Source: Cytobacillus sp. IB215665 (GTDB lineage: Bacteria; Bacillota; Bacilli; Bacillales; SM2101). Taken from it: a stretch of DNA of 64,000 nucleotides. The translations under genes were made by a program, and so were the position numbers. Positions 17,582-26,159 of this stretch are shown piece by piece; the stretch's first letter is position 1; the number at the start of each line of letters is the position of its first letter. The stretch spans positions 1 through 64,000 of the forward strand of contig NZ_JAXBME010000016.1 in assembly GCF_033963835.1 (NCBI RefSeq), written 5' to 3'. The notes under the pieces are model-generated. The model did not search any database. It saw only the letters and a program-made list of their open reading frames with translations, and was not told the origin of the DNA.

Positions 17582-17935
17582 ACTCACCACTTAGCTTCGC
17601 TTGAAGTGGGAGATTCCTGCGAACACTAGCGTAACCGCAAGTTATTTAGCAGGCTCTACGGGTAGTCCCTACCCTGAAAGCAAAGCTTGTACGTTTACTC
17701 ACACGCTCCCTACTTTAGCTTGGTTTTCACAACTTCGGCGAGCGTGGGCGATGGAACGTTGAAGATTTTACGTTGCAGACGAATTCCTACAACAACCTCA
17801 TATCTTCAGTTTTCAAAGAGCAATCTGTACAAGTATATTCTACCAATAGTTTTGGCTGACGCCAACCGACATTCATCTCACACCTACTCATTGGGCTTCG
17901 CCCCTCTCATTCCTTGAGGTGAGAGTCTTCTACCG
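17582..17935. mobile_element. IS200/IS605-type end-to-end remnant without tnpA or tnpB
   Basis: About 350 bp with higher GC than its surroundings and dense hairpins. One end has CCACTT...AAGTGG around AGCTTCGCTTG (17587-17609); the inside has GGGTAGTCCCTACCC; the other end has GGGCTTCGCCC and CTCTCATTCCTTGAGGTGAGAG. These match the palindromic ends and right-end structured RNA region of IS200/IS605-family elements, which end next to tnpB. No transposase or TnpB frame is present, so this is a non-autonomous derivative or a deletion remnant. Read on the minus strand, the hairpin end (near 17582) corresponds to the element's right end. Boundaries are approximate. Confidence 0.6.
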
Positions 17936-17990
17936 GAAAAAGATAAAACGTTAAGGCAATTTTTAAACTCTCATTTCTAAAAAGGGAAAT

Positions 17991-18974
17991 CTATTGAACT
18001 GCTGATAAGCATACATCATAGAACTTGTTAGGCTCTTCAAAATTAGGAGAATGAGCAGAGTTTTCAAACCAAACTAGCTCTTTTTTTGGTGCCTCAATCG
18101 AATGATAATATTCTTGAACAAGTTCGTGCGGAGTTTGATAATCGTAACGCCCAACGCAGAAATACATAGGAATTTCAAACTTTAATGCAAGATTATACAT
18201 ATCTACTTCCAGTAACTCTTCCCAAAGATTATTCAAGGAAAATAGAATACCATCTTTAATAGTCCTAACCCAATCTAGCATTGTATATTCTCGTAATGTG
18301 AACGACTTGAGCGCTAATTTTGGAAATGTGCTCTTATGCACTGTTCCTCCAAATTTTTCTAACCACTTTCTTTGTATACGAAGTTCCATTAAATTTTCAA
18401 ATGGTGGCTCACCTATGTTTTCTAATTGATTAATTGCTTTTATGTTATTTGTTTCTTTTGCTTTATCAAGCGTGAATTGATAAGAAACATTCTCACCCTC
18501 CTCCATGTTAACTATCTGACCTACCCCAATGTATGCATGTATAAGTTCAGGATACTTATAAGCTGTTATGATACCTAAAAAACTTCCCCAAGAATGTCCG
18601 ACTAAGTATACTTTTTCTTGATTGAAGCGACTCAGAAGAGTCATAATCAATTCATAAACATCAGTAGTGAATTGATTAATATTCATTGTTTCCCTAGTAA
18701 TATCAGCTGAATATGATTTACCAGCTCCTCTTTGATCCCAATTCACAACAACAAAACTTTCCTCAAGCTTTTTTTGTAACTTTGGTGCAAATCCTATTTG
18801 AGCTGAACCTGGACCCCCATGTAAGAACAGTAATATGGGAGCATTTTTACTTCTCCCCCTCATGAGAACATACTGATCCACCCCACCGATCATCATTTTT
18901 TCTAATGAAGCAATACTATCCTTCACCAAATTTCCCTGTTCATCTCTAAATCTAGGTGTTTTACTTTTAATCAT
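17991..18974 (-). CDS. Alpha/beta hydrolase (proline iminopeptidase-like)
   Basis: An alpha/beta-hydrolase of about 327 residues resembling prolyl aminopeptidases. The oxyanion-hole signature FLHGGPGSAQ is followed by VVNWDQRGAGKS, both hallmarks of the S33 group. The nucleophile elbow is VGHSWGSFLG. The acid is the Asp in VGRYDYQTP, and the catalytic His in ENSAHSPNFEEP. Substrates may be proline-ended peptides or other esters/amides. The frame opens at 19001, but AGGAGGG lies five bases before the ATG at 18974. There is no signal peptide. It is monocistronic. Confidence 0.9.
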   Translation of the reverse strand: MIKSKTPRFRDEQGNLVKDSIASLEKMMIGGVDQYVLMRGRSKNAPILLFLHGGPGSAQIGFAPKLQKKLEESFVVVNWDQRGAGKSYSADITRETMNINQFTTDVYELIMTLLSRFNQEKVYLVGHSWGSFLGIITAYKYPELIHAYIGVGQIVNMEEGENVSYQFTLDKAKETNNIKAINQLENIGEPPFENLMELRIQRKWLEKFGGTVHKSTFPKLALKSFTLREYTMLDWVRTIKDGILFSLNNLWEELLEVDMYNLALKFEIPMYFCVGRYDYQTPHELVQEYYHSIEAPKKELVWFENSAHSPNFEEPNKFYDVCLSAVQ

Positions 18975-19105
18975 ATATACCCTCCTTGTTTTTGATGTCA
19001 AAATCCATCTATTCCCAACTGGTATAAGAAAGTAATATATATTATAAATACTGAATATTAAACAGATATATGATTAAAAGAAAAGTTGATAAATATGTTA
19101 GTAAT

Positions 19106-19495
19106 CTACTTTTTGATTTGCACTTTATTTGTAATTATTATAGGGGGAAGTATATCTAATTGTGTCGGACCATTTCTATCTAGCCAAAGTTCCAACTCAA
19201 TTTTTTCTCCAACCATCAACTCTTCATACTCGGCCTCAGTAATGCCCCCAACCCAATATACGTCATTGTCCATAATCTGTTCCACTGTTACCTCTTGGCC
19301 CGGTTTAGCTATTAAATGGTCAGACATTAAAATGCGAAAAACACTATCATTAACTTTTTCTTTTGAGATAACATAACCTACCTTAGTTATTTTTATTTGA
19401 TTATTATTTATAAAGGTAGAACTTAGAAAAATGATAATAATAAATGATAAGATAACAAAAATAATACTACCTACAGTAACCTTTTGTTTATTCAT
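19106..19495 (-). CDS. Membrane-anchored protein, DUF3221-like
   Basis: A small protein with one N-terminal transmembrane anchor (VGSIIFVILSFIIIIFLSS) and an extracytoplasmic domain of about 95 residues. The domain has GYVISKEKVNDSVFRILMSD and VYWVGGITEAEYEELMVGEK, reminiscent of DUF3221 (YobA-like) proteins, where a short beta domain carries a W-V-x-x...Y-x-x-L-x-V-G-x-x-V pattern. Function unknown. The frame opens at 19573; starts at 19507 and 19495 are both possible behind GAGAAGG. I chose 19495. Confidence 0.55.
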   Translation of the reverse strand: MNKQKVTVGSIIFVILSFIIIIFLSSTFINNNQIKITKVGYVISKEKVNDSVFRILMSDHLIAKPGQEVTVEQIMDNDVYWVGGITEAEYEELMVGEKIELELWLDRNGPTQLDILPPIIITNKVQIKK

Positions 19496-19867
19496 AACTT
19501 TTCTCATCCTTCTCAAGATTGGATTATATATGTAGTTGATAAGGTAAAACTCTATACTGTCAGTACAATCCATCTAATAAAATTACGTATCTTGTCTCCC
19601 ATATGACTCACTTGTCACTTCAGTAGTTATTCCTGATTACATACATTTTTCATTTAACTAAGCGTATATACATCAGTTATCCAGGCGCTATAATGAGAGC
19701 CAAACGATAGATGCGCCACACTTTATTTAAATGACCCATCGGTAATATGGAATCGAGATTTGCTCATCTAACACACTGTGACCTATCCTTAAAATTGAAG
19801 AACTTTTCTAATATTTGGATTCAGTATTATTTGACGTTTCAAGGAAAAAATAGTTACACAAAAAAAG

Positions 19868-19904
19868 GTGTAATAATTACCATGTAAATTATTTTCACCT
19901 TAGT
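19868..19904 (-). terminator. Terminator of the NUDIX gene
   Basis: AAGGTG...CACCTT with inner pairing of AATAATT and AAATTATT, followed on the minus strand by seven T residues. It lies about 50 bp after the stop codon. Confidence 0.7.
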
Positions 19905-19955
19905 TAATTTTCTTTTATAAAATTGGTGTTGGATAACTACTTTTTTTGTTCCAAT

Positions 19956-20378
19956 TTAGTTATTTGTAACATCACATAACTTTTCGAAAGCCAAAATACT
20001 ATATTTCCATTCCAAATATTTCTTTACTTCTGCTTTTGAACACCACTTATATAATTCATGTTCCTTTGATAAATATACAGGTTGTATTTGAGGAACTTCA
20101 ACTCCAAAGCTAATGTCCATCATGCTCATCTTAACATCTCTTGTAATTGTTTCAAATTCATATGAGTAATCCAAATTAATAATATTAGTTACATTTGTTA
20201 TTCCAGTTTCTTCATGTAATTCTCTCTTTACATCTTGAATTGGTTGTTCATTTATCTCTATCCCACCACTTACTGGTTGCCAATACCCTCCTTTATTTAA
20301 AACTCTTTTTAAAAGCAAAAAAGAAGGTAATGGATTAATTGTATAAACAAAAGCCAAAATATTAACTCTATCAATCAA
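19956..20378 (-). CDS. NUDIX hydrolase
   Basis: A 140-residue NUDIX enzyme. The complete NUDIX box is visible at residues 38-60: GGIEINEQPIQDVKRELHEE followed by TGI, fitting G-x5-E-x7-R-E-x-x-E-E-x-G. These enzymes hydrolyse a nucleoside diphosphate linked to another moiety, with Mg2+ held by the box glutamates. PVSGG before the box and the final EWKYSIL region resemble dATP-pyrophosphohydrolase or MutT-like members; the substrate is unknown. The start is TTG, six bases after AGGGGGA. Confidence 0.9.
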   Translation of the reverse strand: MIDRVNILAFVYTINPLPSFLLLKRVLNKGGYWQPVSGGIEINEQPIQDVKRELHEETGITNVTNIINLDYSYEFETITRDVKMSMMDISFGVEVPQIQPVYLSKEHELYKWCSKAEVKKYLEWKYSILAFEKLCDVTNN

Positions 20379-21083
20379 TGGATATCCCCCTACAGAAAAT
20401 GTCCAATAATACCTCTATTTGTTCAACTGTTCATTATTAGTATAAGATAAAAGATGAACTGAACACCTGTCCACTTTATGTAAATGTTGCGCCATATCGC
20501 TAAAGATTTTTGTGACCGCTGGTATAGTGGGAGACTAACTTCTTCACACTTTACTAAAATGATATTTGAAACGAGAAACACCTTACATTACAAAACATAA
20601 TGTCCAAAATTTCAATACTTACAGTTTACTTATGCTTCCGACAAAGGGGTTATAAATATAGTAAACTATGTTGTTCTTGACACTAATTTAGAGCAGCAAT
20701 AAATGATTTTATGCAATTGACCACATTTTATGAGAAAAGATGCGATAAATGCTTGGATTAATACTTGTTTTTAAGTACGTAAAGCTGCAATCAATGCAAA
20801 ACAGTTTAAAACTGCTACTCTCGTTCAAGAGAAGTTCAATTTGTTGAAGAACATTTTCAAGTTGTGTATTAATAAGCTAATCTTGTAAACCCACAAATCA
20901 TCTTGTTTCGTATAAAATTATATACATTTCACGAACATAGAATTGAGAAATGCTTGTAGTTTTTAAACAATTAATCCAACTTAATTTCATTAAAATTTGT
21001 TAATGGTGCGCTTTGCAGTCCGTAAGTACATATCGAAACTGAGCAGGTTTTTGTTGAATTGATGTTTATAGCTGTCATTTCTT
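20379..21083. other. 705-bp gap without a gene
   Basis: No supported frame on either strand. The only recognisable item is a diverged right half of the dispersed repeat at about 20731-20808 (AGAAAAGATGCGATAAATGC, then AAAGCTGCAATCAATGCAAA). The remainder is AT-rich with nothing I can identify. Confidence 0.5.
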
Positions 21084-21791
21084 CTATTTATTATAAATGA
21101 CCGGAGTTTTAAATGCCCATTTTTTCCATATTGTATCATCTGTTACTAGTTCAGCCATAAAATGACTTACATTTATTCTGCTAGTTTTACCAGCATTAAA
21201 TATTGGGCTTCTTATAGGAAATTCACAAACTTCATATGAACTTTCTTCATCATTATTGACTAATGTATCCGGTCGTACAGCAATCCAATCAATATTTTCA
21301 TCTTCTTCACCAATATTTCTAATCAAATAATTAGCAGCCCTGACATTATCTCGATGAGGAGGAAGGAACCAATATAGTAGTGAAAGGATGAGTTTTTCTC
21401 CTAAAGAATTTTTTTCTCTAGATAATGTATTCGTATAACCTGCTGTACTCATAAGTATGAGTTTTACTTTTTTGTCTTTAACTGTGTCACTAATTTTTTT
21501 TATTGCATTAAATACTAAAGAACGAGGTTTACCAAACATCCCTTTGAGTGTAGGGTTGTGACCAAGACAGGAGATAATGACATTACAATTAAGTAGGAGG
21601 TTATTCATCTCAGAGTCATTTAAGTCGTTAATATTACCCTTCTTGATTTCCACTAAAGGATGTTCTTTAATGTCTTTAGGAAGAGTTGCACTATTTCTGA
21701 TAAGAATCCGTGTGTTGATTTGTCTGTTGATTAATTGTGTGACGACTTGTTTGCCGGTAGCTCCACTTGCCCCAAGAACTAAAACTCTCAT
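21084..21791 (-). CDS. NAD(P)-binding protein, NmrA/atypical SDR type
   Basis: A 235-residue Rossmann protein. The dinucleotide loop is at the very N-terminus (VLVLGASGATGKQVV), followed by ILIRNSATLP, an Arg that suggests NADP(H). NVIISCLGHNP and LILMSTAGYTNT are the later strand-4 and strand-5 elements of atypical SDRs. WIAVRPDTL near the C-terminus is also family-typical. Members act as reductases or redox sensors; no substrate can be assigned. The ribosome binding site is weak (GAGATGG). The gene is monocistronic between gene-less stretches. Confidence 0.85.
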   Translation of the reverse strand: MRVLVLGASGATGKQVVTQLINRQINTRILIRNSATLPKDIKEHPLVEIKKGNINDLNDSEMNNLLLNCNVIISCLGHNPTLKGMFGKPRSLVFNAIKKISDTVKDKKVKLILMSTAGYTNTLSREKNSLGEKLILSLLYWFLPPHRDNVRAANYLIRNIGEEDENIDWIAVRPDTLVNNDEESSYEVCEFPIRSPIFNAGKTSRINVSHFMAELVTDDTIWKKWAFKTPVIYNK

Positions 21792-22051
21792 ATTCCATCT
21801 CTACTTTCATTATATTTTATTTCATGTGTCATTGAATCGATCAAACAATCATACTCATTAATATATCTTGGAACCATTTCTTCCTTATCGTAATGTTGGA
21901 ACTATTGTACTTCAAATAATTACTATTCCATAGACACTTAAGTGTTGTTTGCTAAGAACAAGGCTGTCTCATCCTACAAATAATATGATCTTTTATATAG
22001 ATATCCAATTAATACCAAAAAGATGGTTTTGCTTGGTAAGTCATTGTTGCA

Positions 22052-22133
22052 CAGAAGAAAAGATGCTACGAATTCTAGTTGTGCACGTGTTTGATTCTTA
22101 GTACGATAAGCAACACTTAATGCGAAAACAGCC
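22052..22133 (+). repeat. Right half of the ~160-bp dispersed repeat
   Basis: The block AGAAGAAAAGATGCTACGAA to GCGAAAACAGCC is well conserved; the left part, toward 21958, is diverged or lost. Nothing else is visible in 21792-22270. Confidence 0.7.
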
Positions 22134-22270
22134 ATTAGAAATAAACTTATATTAATGAAGCAATATACCTGATCAATTTGCAAATAGATTTCGTATAATA
22201 GCCTCATTTTTCGCATATTATTTTACTTGCTATATAATTAATTTACTTTAAAATGTTAAAACAATTATAC

Positions 22271-23338
22271 TCAGACATTCGTTATAATAACTTCTGGAGC
22301 TGGCAAATCGGTATAGATCGAATGTATATGATATAACTCTTCTATATGATAGACCCCCTTCTGATGTTGAACACTGTATAGGTTTTCTGCAACTTGGGCT
22401 GCTACTTTAGCAGTAATCAAAGATTCTTTCTTTCCTTCAATCCCACATTCAGCAACTACCTTTTTACCGTTATATTCCCCAAAAGTGTCCACTTTCACTG
22501 CATACGTATCTTTTCCGATCCTAATGTTAGTTAACAACCACACCATCAACTTTCGAATAGATTGATATTTTAATAGTTTAAATAGCCTAGCCCTTTTTAA
22601 CAATGCAAACATGCTAGTAATGATACGTGAATCAAAGCACACACGAGTAACAACATTAGGAACTTTTAATGTGTCCGGTAGCGTATGTTGGTCTGAAAAA
22701 TTGAAATAAAACCCCTTTCGCTTTCCAAGATTTTTACCAAATGAAGTTTCCTTTCCCCCACTAAAAGTTTCTATTTGAGTTTTATCACTACCCGTATTAA
22801 TTTTATACGTGTTACTTAATTTATTTACTGTCCACTCAATGGCTGCTTTGCCATGATAATCTCCTAGTCCTAGCATAATATAAATATCAATCGCTTCAGT
22901 ATAATCAAGGGAGTTTTTGGCAAAAGAGGCTAATAAATTGGTCAGTCCAGGTGCTAACCCCACACTCAAAACTGCGCATATATTTCTTTTTTCTGCTTCA
23001 GCATGTAATCTTTTAACACTGGATAAAAACATGTAGTTTGCAGAAATATCAACATAATGAATATTATGATCAAAGCAAGTACGAACAAAGTCTAAGTTCC
23101 TCTGATCTAAGCACATTACTACAAGTCTCACTTTCCTTAATAGCTCCAAGGGAACAGGCTTTGAAATATCTAATTCAAATGGTATTACCTTACCATTTGT
23201 TGTTTGACAAAACTCTTCTGCTTTCCTTAAATTTCTTCCAGCTGCAATAACTTTTCCAGGTAAGTTCCTCCCAAGAATCTCACAAACTATTTTTCCAACC
23301 TGTCCATACCCACCAATAACAAGAATTTTATCCTTCAT
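22271..23338 (-). CDS. Saccharopine dehydrogenase-like NAD(P)-binding protein
   Basis: A protein of about 355 residues with an N-terminal saccharopine-dehydrogenase NADP-binding domain: ILVIGGYGQVGKIVCEIL, then VIAAGRNLRKAEEF. The middle has CAVLSVGLAPGLTNLLASFA, which is characteristic of this family's catalytic/linker region. The reaction is not known, but related proteins are oxidoreductases. AAGGAAGTG lies about eight bases before the ATG at 23338, so I prefer that start to the frame's opening at 23380. It lies downstream of a decayed EamA transporter and of MarR-type operators, which suggests an operon under the adjacent MarR regulator. Confidence 0.82.
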   Translation of the reverse strand: MKDKILVIGGYGQVGKIVCEILGRNLPGKVIAAGRNLRKAEEFCQTTNGKVIPFELDISKPVPLELLRKVRLVVMCLDQRNLDFVRTCFDHNIHYVDISANYMFLSSVKRLHAEAEKRNICAVLSVGLAPGLTNLLASFAKNSLDYTEAIDIYIMLGLGDYHGKAAIEWTVNKLSNTYKINTGSDKTQIETFSGGKETSFGKNLGKRKGFYFNFSDQHTLPDTLKVPNVVTRVCFDSRIITSMFALLKRARLFKLLKYQSIRKLMVWLLTNIRIGKDTYAVKVDTFGEYNGKKVVAECGIEGKKESLITAKVAAQVAENLYSVQHQKGVYHIEELYHIHSIYTDLPAPEVIITNV

Positions 23339-23369
23339 CTCATTTTCACTTCCTTTAATTGTTTGTTGT

Positions 23370-23592
23370 TCATACAGCAACTACCATTAATATGGCACCT
23401 ATAGAAATCATAAAGATTGTTATCAAACTACGAATTGTAATAGAATCGGTACGTTTCAAAAAAATCACATTTATGAAAATAGTTATAAAGAAACCATTAT
23501 CAGTATTGTTATTTCTTATTATCCCTTTTTTAATGATCACGTTATTTTAAAGCAAACATTAAGCCTGATAAAAAAGCATAAAGTTCACCCAT
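23370..23592 (-). pseudogene. Decayed EamA/DMT transporter gene
   Basis: An excellent ribosome binding site (GGGGGAGG) and ATG start a 16-codon frame, MGELYAFLSGLMFALK, a typical first helix of EamA-type drug/metabolite exporters, before a stop at 23542. Beyond it, another frame resumes with FINVIFLKRTDSITIRSLIT and ends MISIGAILMVVAV, like the final helix of the same family (R-x-x-x-x-x-x-x-x-I-x-x-G-x-x-L). The middle is missing. I infer a transporter gene reduced by a large internal deletion, between the MarR-type operators and the saccharopine-dehydrogenase-like gene. Confidence 0.55.
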
Positions 23593-23641
23593 CAAATTCC
23601 TCCCCCATTCTTCTTATGCAATAATATTGAATGTTATTTTA

Positions 23642-23656
23642 GTTTAGATACTAAAC
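23642..23656. promoter_or_regulatory. MarR-type operator 1
   Basis: GTTTAG-ATA-CTAAAC, a perfect palindrome upstream of the decayed transporter and the saccharopine-dehydrogenase-like gene. The same sequence recurs at 23675-23689 and next to the marR start. Confidence 0.6.
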
Positions 23657-23674
23657 ATTATTGTTAAAAATATA

Positions 23675-23689
23675 GTTTAGATACTATAC
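23675..23689. promoter_or_regulatory. MarR-type operator 2
   Basis: GTTTAG-ATA-CTATAC, a near-copy of the palindrome at 23642, 33 bases away (three helical turns), suggesting two dimers bound on the same face of the DNA. Confidence 0.6.
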
Positions 23690-23754
23690 TATAATTAGTA
23701 AAAAACTACAATCAACAGAGAGCAGTATGCTGATTGCATCGCTTTTTCATTATT

Positions 23755-24219
23755 TTATCCTTTATCTTCTTTTAATAAATCAGTAAATATTCTTATACAT
23801 CTTTCAAAAATTGCAATTTCTTTCTGGTCTAATTCTTCTCTAATTCTTTCGTAAAATTGCTCGTGAAGCTTCTCATGCTCTTGAAAAGCCACTTTCCCCC
23901 TCTCCGTTAATGAAATGAGTACGGCTCGAGAATCTTTATAGTGTGGAGAACGAAAAACCAGTTTCTTGCTTTCTAAACGACTAATAACTTGTGTTACGGC
24001 TCCTTTCGTTACCTCCAGTCGCCTAGCAAGTTCACTCATTAGAATCTCACCTTCAATTCCAATCGCATCAACGGCATGAATTTCACTCGGTGTCAAATTT
24101 ATATCTCCACCAAAAGTTCGAGGATGTCGTTCGAGCCGTTGTAATTGAAAAATTAATCTTCCTATATTGTGACTACTATGCTTAGCTTGGTCTGTTGTGT
24201 TTTTCTTTTTACTATTCAT
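23755..24219 (-). CDS. MarR family transcriptional regulator
   Basis: A regulator of about 154 residues with a winged helix-turn-helix. Helix and wing elements are clear: LTPSEIHAVDAIG, then ILMSELARRLEVTKGAVTQV (recognition helix), SRLESKKLVFRSPHYKDSRA (wing, with D-x-R) and VLISLTERGKVAF. MarR proteins are dimeric repressors released by small ligands or oxidation. The likely start is the ATG at 24219, which has no visible ribosome binding site and lies six bases from a palindrome, so translation may be leaderless and autoregulated. Two similar palindromes are found ahead of the downstream transporter remnant/dehydrogenase unit. Confidence 0.85.
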   Translation of the reverse strand: MNSKKKNTTDQAKHSSHNIGRLIFQLQRLERHPRTFGGDINLTPSEIHAVDAIGIEGEILMSELARRLEVTKGAVTQVISRLESKKLVFRSPHYKDSRAVLISLTERGKVAFQEHEKLHEQFYERIREELDQKEIAIFERCIRIFTDLLKEDKG

Positions 24220-24225
24220 GTTATT

Positions 24226-24245
24226 TAGTATAGTTACTAAACTAA
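24226..24245. promoter_or_regulatory. MarR-type operator 3 at the marR start
   Basis: TTAGTATAG-TTA-CTAAACTAA, matching the two other operators (core GTATAG-TTA-CTAAAC). Its place directly before the marR ATG implies negative autoregulation. Confidence 0.6.
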
Positions 24246-24281
24246 ATAAAAGCAAGTAATTTATTCACATTTTTTTACAAA

Positions 24282-24411
24282 GGATTGTTCGTAAACTTTG
24301 TTACTATAGATCATAAAGGTATTGTTTTCTGGAAGAAAAGATGAAATGTAATCTAGTTGTATACGTGTTTTATTTATCGTAATACAAACAACAATCGATT
24401 CGAAAACAGTC
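24282..24411 (+). repeat. Copy of the ~160-bp dispersed repeat
   Basis: Left end ATTGTTCGTAAACTTTGTTA, internal AGAAAAGATG...AGTTGTATACGTG, right end ACAACAATCGATTCGAAAAC. It lies upstream of marR. The following 24412-24722 holds nothing identifiable. Confidence 0.75.
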
Positions 24412-24722
24412 ATAAAGATTATTAAGTGATGAATTAGTGAAATGAATCTACATATATAGAAAAACCTAATTGTAAAATCAAATATTAACTATGAACTTAA
24501 TATTATATAATGAGTTTTTATATGGAACTTATTGAATCGTTACAAATACAAATTATTCATAATTATAAATCCGGGTGTTAAAATAAATTATCTTTCACTT
24601 GATTGTTGGAAAGCTAATAGTAATGTATGATCAAACAATTATTAGTGCTTTTAATATATTATCAAAAAAATACAATTATGAGGCTTTCATCAATTACGGT
24701 TTTATTATCCGCTAAAAGCAAT

Positions 24723-24754
24723 TGAGGGCAACCTAGTTATATAGGTTCCCCTCA
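24723..24754. terminator. Terminator of the R2lox-ALDH-ADH unit
   Basis: Hairpin GAGGG-C-AACCTA / TAGGTT-C-CCCTC about 50 bases after the ADH stop codon. Confidence 0.6.
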
Positions 24755-24806
24755 TCTTTTATTAACTGCGCTTATTTTACATCTCAATAATTGTTAGTCA
24801 TATACC

Positions 24807-26027
24807 TTACGTACTAGAGACATTTGTTCTTGCACCTATTACTTTCAAACCGATTTGCTCTATAATCTCAGGAGGTATGGAAAAAGTAAGTGCTGCTGGA
24901 TCCATTGCAACAGCCATACCTGCTGCCTCTAAATAATCTTCTTCAATGCCGTAATCTGCAAAATCCGCAGGTAATCCAACTTTCATCTGTAAATCTCTAA
25001 TTTTCTGTACTACCTCTTTAAGGAGAACTTGTCGATCCTTTCCAGATGTTTCTATTTGTAAGGCCTGAGCAAATTCAATAATTTTCGGTAAGTACAAGTC
25101 AGGTAATGATTCAATAACAATTGGAAGAAATACAGCATTAGCAAGTCCATGTGGAATTCTAAACAAAGCACCGTAGGCATGAGCTAAATTATGGACAGGT
25201 ATCGCGTTTAAAGAATAGCTGAATGCGGTAATCCCCATCGTACTTGCTTGAAGCATTTCTAATCGAGCTTCTAAATCTTGACCATTTTCAACAACGGTTG
25301 GCAAATGTTTTTCTATTAAACGAATTGTGTGCAAGGCATTTGCATCAGTAAAAGAAGTGGCATTCGGCGATGCCAATGCTTCTATGGCATGAGTCAGTGC
25401 ATCAAATCCTGTAAATGCTGTAATGAAAGCTGGAAGTCCTGTCGTCAAGTCTGGATCAAGAACCGCCATATCAGCATTGATAAATGGGTTAATCATCGTC
25501 GTTTTCAATCTAAGTTCTTCATTATATATGACAGCAATAGGTGAAACCTCTGAACCAGTTCCTGCTGTTGTAGGTACAGAAATATGTGGTATTGTCATAT
25601 GAGTGGCTTCTGGCCAACTTTCAATTAAAAGCCCTCCTGGAATTGCAGTTTTTATATCGGTTAACCCCTTAAATAATGCATATTTCACACCTTTAACCGT
25701 ATCTAAAACACTGCCCCCACCTACGGCAAGAAGTGCATCAGCATTTACTTCTCTTGCAAAACGTGTTGCCGCATTGACACATTCACTACCAGCATCTTGA
25801 ACAATATCTAAATAAACACCAACTAATTCAGGTCCCGTTCCGTATGAAGTTAATGAAAACAATTCTGTTATTTTGTCGACAATCCCAGCTTGCTTCAGCC
25901 CTTTATCACTGAATAAAACAACTCTTTTTGCTTGCATGTTTTGAAATAAATCTGGAATCATAGCTCGTGTACCTGATCCACTATGAATAGCAGTTCTCTG
26001 CATATATTGGTTATATGATAATGTCAT
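24807..26027 (-). CDS. Iron-containing alcohol dehydrogenase
   Basis: A group III Fe-ADH of about 406 residues that oxidises an alcohol with NAD(P)+. NAD-binding GGGSVLDTVKG (about 96-106) and the family signature TTAGTGSEVSPIAV are intact. The metal-binding residues appear as GFDALTHAIEA (Asp and His) and in NLAHAYGALFRIPHGLANA (two His). AGGTG lies five bases before the ATG at 26027; a GTG two codons upstream overlaps the ribosome binding site. It is the third gene after an R2lox-type oxidase and an aldehyde dehydrogenase, an order that suggests oxidation of an alcohol made by, or accompanying, the oxidase. Confidence 0.93.
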   Translation of the reverse strand: MTLSYNQYMQRTAIHSGSGTRAMIPDLFQNMQAKRVVLFSDKGLKQAGIVDKITELFSLTSYGTGPELVGVYLDIVQDAGSECVNAATRFAREVNADALLAVGGGSVLDTVKGVKYALFKGLTDIKTAIPGGLLIESWPEATHMTIPHISVPTTAGTGSEVSPIAVIYNEELRLKTTMINPFINADMAVLDPDLTTGLPAFITAFTGFDALTHAIEALASPNATSFTDANALHTIRLIEKHLPTVVENGQDLEARLEMLQASTMGITAFSYSLNAIPVHNLAHAYGALFRIPHGLANAVFLPIVIESLPDLYLPKIIEFAQALQIETSGKDRQVLLKEVVQKIRDLQMKVGLPADFADYGIEEDYLEAAGMAVAMDPAALTFSIPPEIIEQIGLKVIGARTNVSST

Positions 26028-26159
26028 ATACACACCTCATTTCATTAATTATGAAAACCCCTCTTTTTCGAGAGTGAATATGTTACAGTAAAAGGTAAAT
26101 AAGTTGGGAGCCTCTATGACCAAATTGATAAGTGCTAGTCAAAAAAACTTGAATTTTCA

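Noticed and set aside
17687-17917. 76-residue plus-strand frame
   Set aside because: It lies wholly inside the IS200/IS605-type remnant and runs through its terminal hairpins; no ribosome binding site or protein-like composition.
23359-23550. 63-residue hydrophobic plus-strand frame
   Set aside because: It is antisense to the decayed EamA transporter remnant; hydrophobicity on the complementary strand of a membrane-protein gene is expected by chance.
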